A stretch of 13,875 bases of DNA from JAAYHC01 sp964483175 (GTDB taxonomy: Bacteria; Bacillota; UBA5301), in assembly GCA_964483175.1 (NCBI GenBank), contig CAZAAT010000060.1, positions 1 through 13,875 on the forward strand, in the 5' to 3' direction. The translations under genes were made by a program, and so were the position numbers. The notes beneath the pieces are model-generated. The model saw nothing but the letters and a program-made list of their open reading frames with translations. It had not been told where the DNA came from and ran no database searches. Each line of letters begins with the position of its first letter. Positions within the stretch are counted from its first letter, which is position 1. Shown here piece by piece: positions 12,803 through 13,875 of this stretch.

Positions 12803-13875
12803 ATTAATTAGCTTGGCTCTGCCGGTTACCGGATCTTTAGCCGAATAGTCTGCCAAAACCCGATTTACGTTATCACCTATCGTGGTAACAATCAGCCGGG
12901 TTTTTTTACTGATCTCTCTAGCTCTAAATCCGGCCAAGTGGGGCAGAAAAGTGGAAATAAAGGTGGTGTCTTGGGCGAGCTGGTGGTGAAGCTCTTTGAC
13001 CTCGGCAACCTCTCCTTGCACAGCCCAAGATGGCAAATCCAAATATTGTTCTGAGGCCGCGAAATCAAGCGTTAACAGCGCAATGGTTCTAGCATCTATG
13101 AGCTTTGTCTCCGTGAGAAATCGGAATAAATACTCATAATAATTGCTGAATTTATGTTTTTCCTGGTAAAGACCGTTTTTGACCCACCAGTGTGCAAATT
13201 CAGCATAAAAATTAAAGGCCGAGCCCCCGAAATTATGGCCGATGATCTGCTTGGTTGTCTCAAGAAAGCGGCCGGTATTGTTGTAGATCTCCACTAATTC
13301 CGCAATTCGCTTTAATTGCCACAACTCTGCATAGGAAAGTGTTGGGGTGGCCAGGATTTCGTAAGGTGGCTCGTCTCGGTAGACCAGACCAAAGTGCGCA
13401 GCTTGGCGCCAAATTGGGGTGCCAGGCAAAACCTTGAGAAAACCTAGTTGGATGTGGTGAGGTTGCATGGCATAGACCGCATCGAAGGAGCTGGCGAAGC
13501 TATCTAACGTTTCCAGCGGTAGGCCGGCGATCAAGTCTAGGTGTAGGTGGATATTTCCGAACTCGGCTAGCTGGGGAATACTGGCAGCGATTTGACTGAT
13601 GCGGTCGGGGCGCCCAATGGCCGCCAAGACCTCGGGATTAGTGCTTTGTACTCCAACTTCAAATTGAAACTTGCCGGGAGGGGCTTCGGCCAAGAGGTTG
13701 AGCGACTCTTGATCCAGCAGGTCAGCGCCGATTTCAAAGTGAAACTTGGTCTCTGGCGGGGTCTCGGAGAGTAGGTGCTGCCAGATTTGACGGGCACGCT
13801 TTTGATTGCAGTTGAAGGTGCGATCGACGAATTTAACCAGACCAATGCCGGCTTGTACAAAATGGTCGATTTCCC
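12785..13875 (-). CDS. B12-binding-type radical SAM protein with DUF4080-like C-terminus, partial
   Basis: The gene enters from the right edge, so only the last 362 residues are visible. The reading frame is open all the way to the edge, hence any start inside the window (such as the TTG near 13693) is not the real one. Recognisable radical SAM barrel segments are VKFVDRTFNCNQKRA near the edge, FHFEIGADLL, FEVGVQSTNPEVL, HLHLDLIAGLP and QLGFLKVLPGTP. The C-terminal 200 or so residues are helical and fit the DUF4080 domain that follows B12-binding and radical SAM domains in clostridial proteins. The CxxxCxxC cluster motif and any cobalamin domain would be upstream, outside the window. Substrate unknown; annotation as a methyltransferase or methylthiotransferase would be guesswork. 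The stop (12785-12787) lies inside the end of the HD-GYP gene. Confidence 0.85.
   Translation of the reverse strand, partial: EIDHFVQAGIGLVKFVDRTFNCNQKRARQIWQHLLSETPPETKFHFEIGADLLDQESLNLLAEAPPGKFQFEVGVQSTNPEVLAAIGRPDRISQIAASIPQLAEFGNIHLHLDLIAGLPLETLDSFASSFDAVYAMQPHHIQLGFLKVLPGTPIWRQAAHFGLVYRDEPPYEILATPTLSYAELWQLKRIAELVEIYNNTGRFLETTKQIIGHNFGGSAFNFYAEFAHWWVKNGLYQEKHKFSNYYEYLFRFLTETKLIDARTIALLTLDFAASEQYLDLPSWAVQGEVAEVKELHHQLAQDTTFISTFLPHLAGFRAREISKKTRLIVTTIGDNVNRVLADYSAKDPVTGRAKLINLDNIP

Noticed and set aside
12785..13693. Radical SAM gene taken as a complete 302-aa protein starting near 13693
   Set aside because: The same frame continues without a stop to the window edge and encodes conserved radical SAM barrel sequence upstream of 13693, so the gene is truncated by the window.
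1..13875. CRISPR arrays, mobile elements, tRNA genes, defence systems or a dedicated novel gene cluster
   Set aside because: I looked for spaced direct repeats, transposase or integrase motifs, cloverleaf sequences and toxin/effector genes and saw none that I could support. The window reads as ordinary chromosomal genes.

Overview
The window looks like chromosome of an anaerobic, low-to-mid GC Gram-positive bacterium, most likely a clostridial (Peptococcaceae- or Moorella-like) Firmicute. The basis is indirect: strong AGGAGG-type ribosome binding sites, frequent GTG and TTG starts, an NAD(P)-linked group 3b-type hydrogenase module, a B12-binding-type radical SAM protein, tandem HD-GYP domains, and a possible spore-envelope-like protein. 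I see no tRNA, rRNA, CRISPR array, insertion sequence, phage gene or integration site. No gap without a gene exceeds about 205 bp.

Layout, left to right. (1) Positions 1-1577, minus strand: the beta (Fe-S) and gamma (FAD/NAD(P)) subunits of a sulfhydrogenase-type NiFe hydrogenase. The gamma gene runs off the left edge, and the delta and alpha subunits would be expected beyond it. (2) Positions 1782-4555, plus strand, divergent from (1): a compact operon of glucose-6-phosphate dehydrogenase, a cyclase-family metal hydrolase joined to it by an ATGA stop/start overlap, and an MgtC-type membrane protein. A hairpin closes it. (3) Positions 4596-5183, minus strand: an unrecognised 195-aa beta-rich protein. 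(4) Positions 5348-6930, plus strand: a THEP1-like P-loop NTPase and a DUF362 protein without Fe-S cysteines. (5) Positions 6927-10019, minus strand: a CPA2 cation:proton antiporter followed by a BaiN/HI0933-type flavoprotein, with a recognisable promoter. (6) Positions 10093-10845, plus strand: a CbiX-like two-domain chelatase. (7) Positions 10823-11407, minus strand: a predicted rhodanese lipoprotein. (8) Positions 11573-12802, plus strand: a tandem HD-GYP protein. (9) Position 12785 to the right edge, minus strand: the C-terminal part of a radical SAM/DUF4080-like protein.

How the genes may work together. The divergent hydrogenase and zwf units both concern NADP(H): one makes NADPH from sugar phosphate and the other can exchange NADP(H) electrons with H2 or sulfur. 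The most testable idea is that the hydrolase coupled to zwf acts on the product of G6PDH, taking the place of a conventional 6-phosphogluconolactonase. The rest reads as ordinary housekeeping and accessory genes packed tightly. Three convergent gene pairs overlap at their 3' ends (4, 23 and 18 bp). I found no clear multi-gene novel defence or biosynthetic system. The novelty candidates are the zwf-hydrolase coupling, the unassigned 195-aa protein, and several family members whose key residues have changed (RCK domain, CbiX second half, rhodanese loop, first HD-GYP domain).
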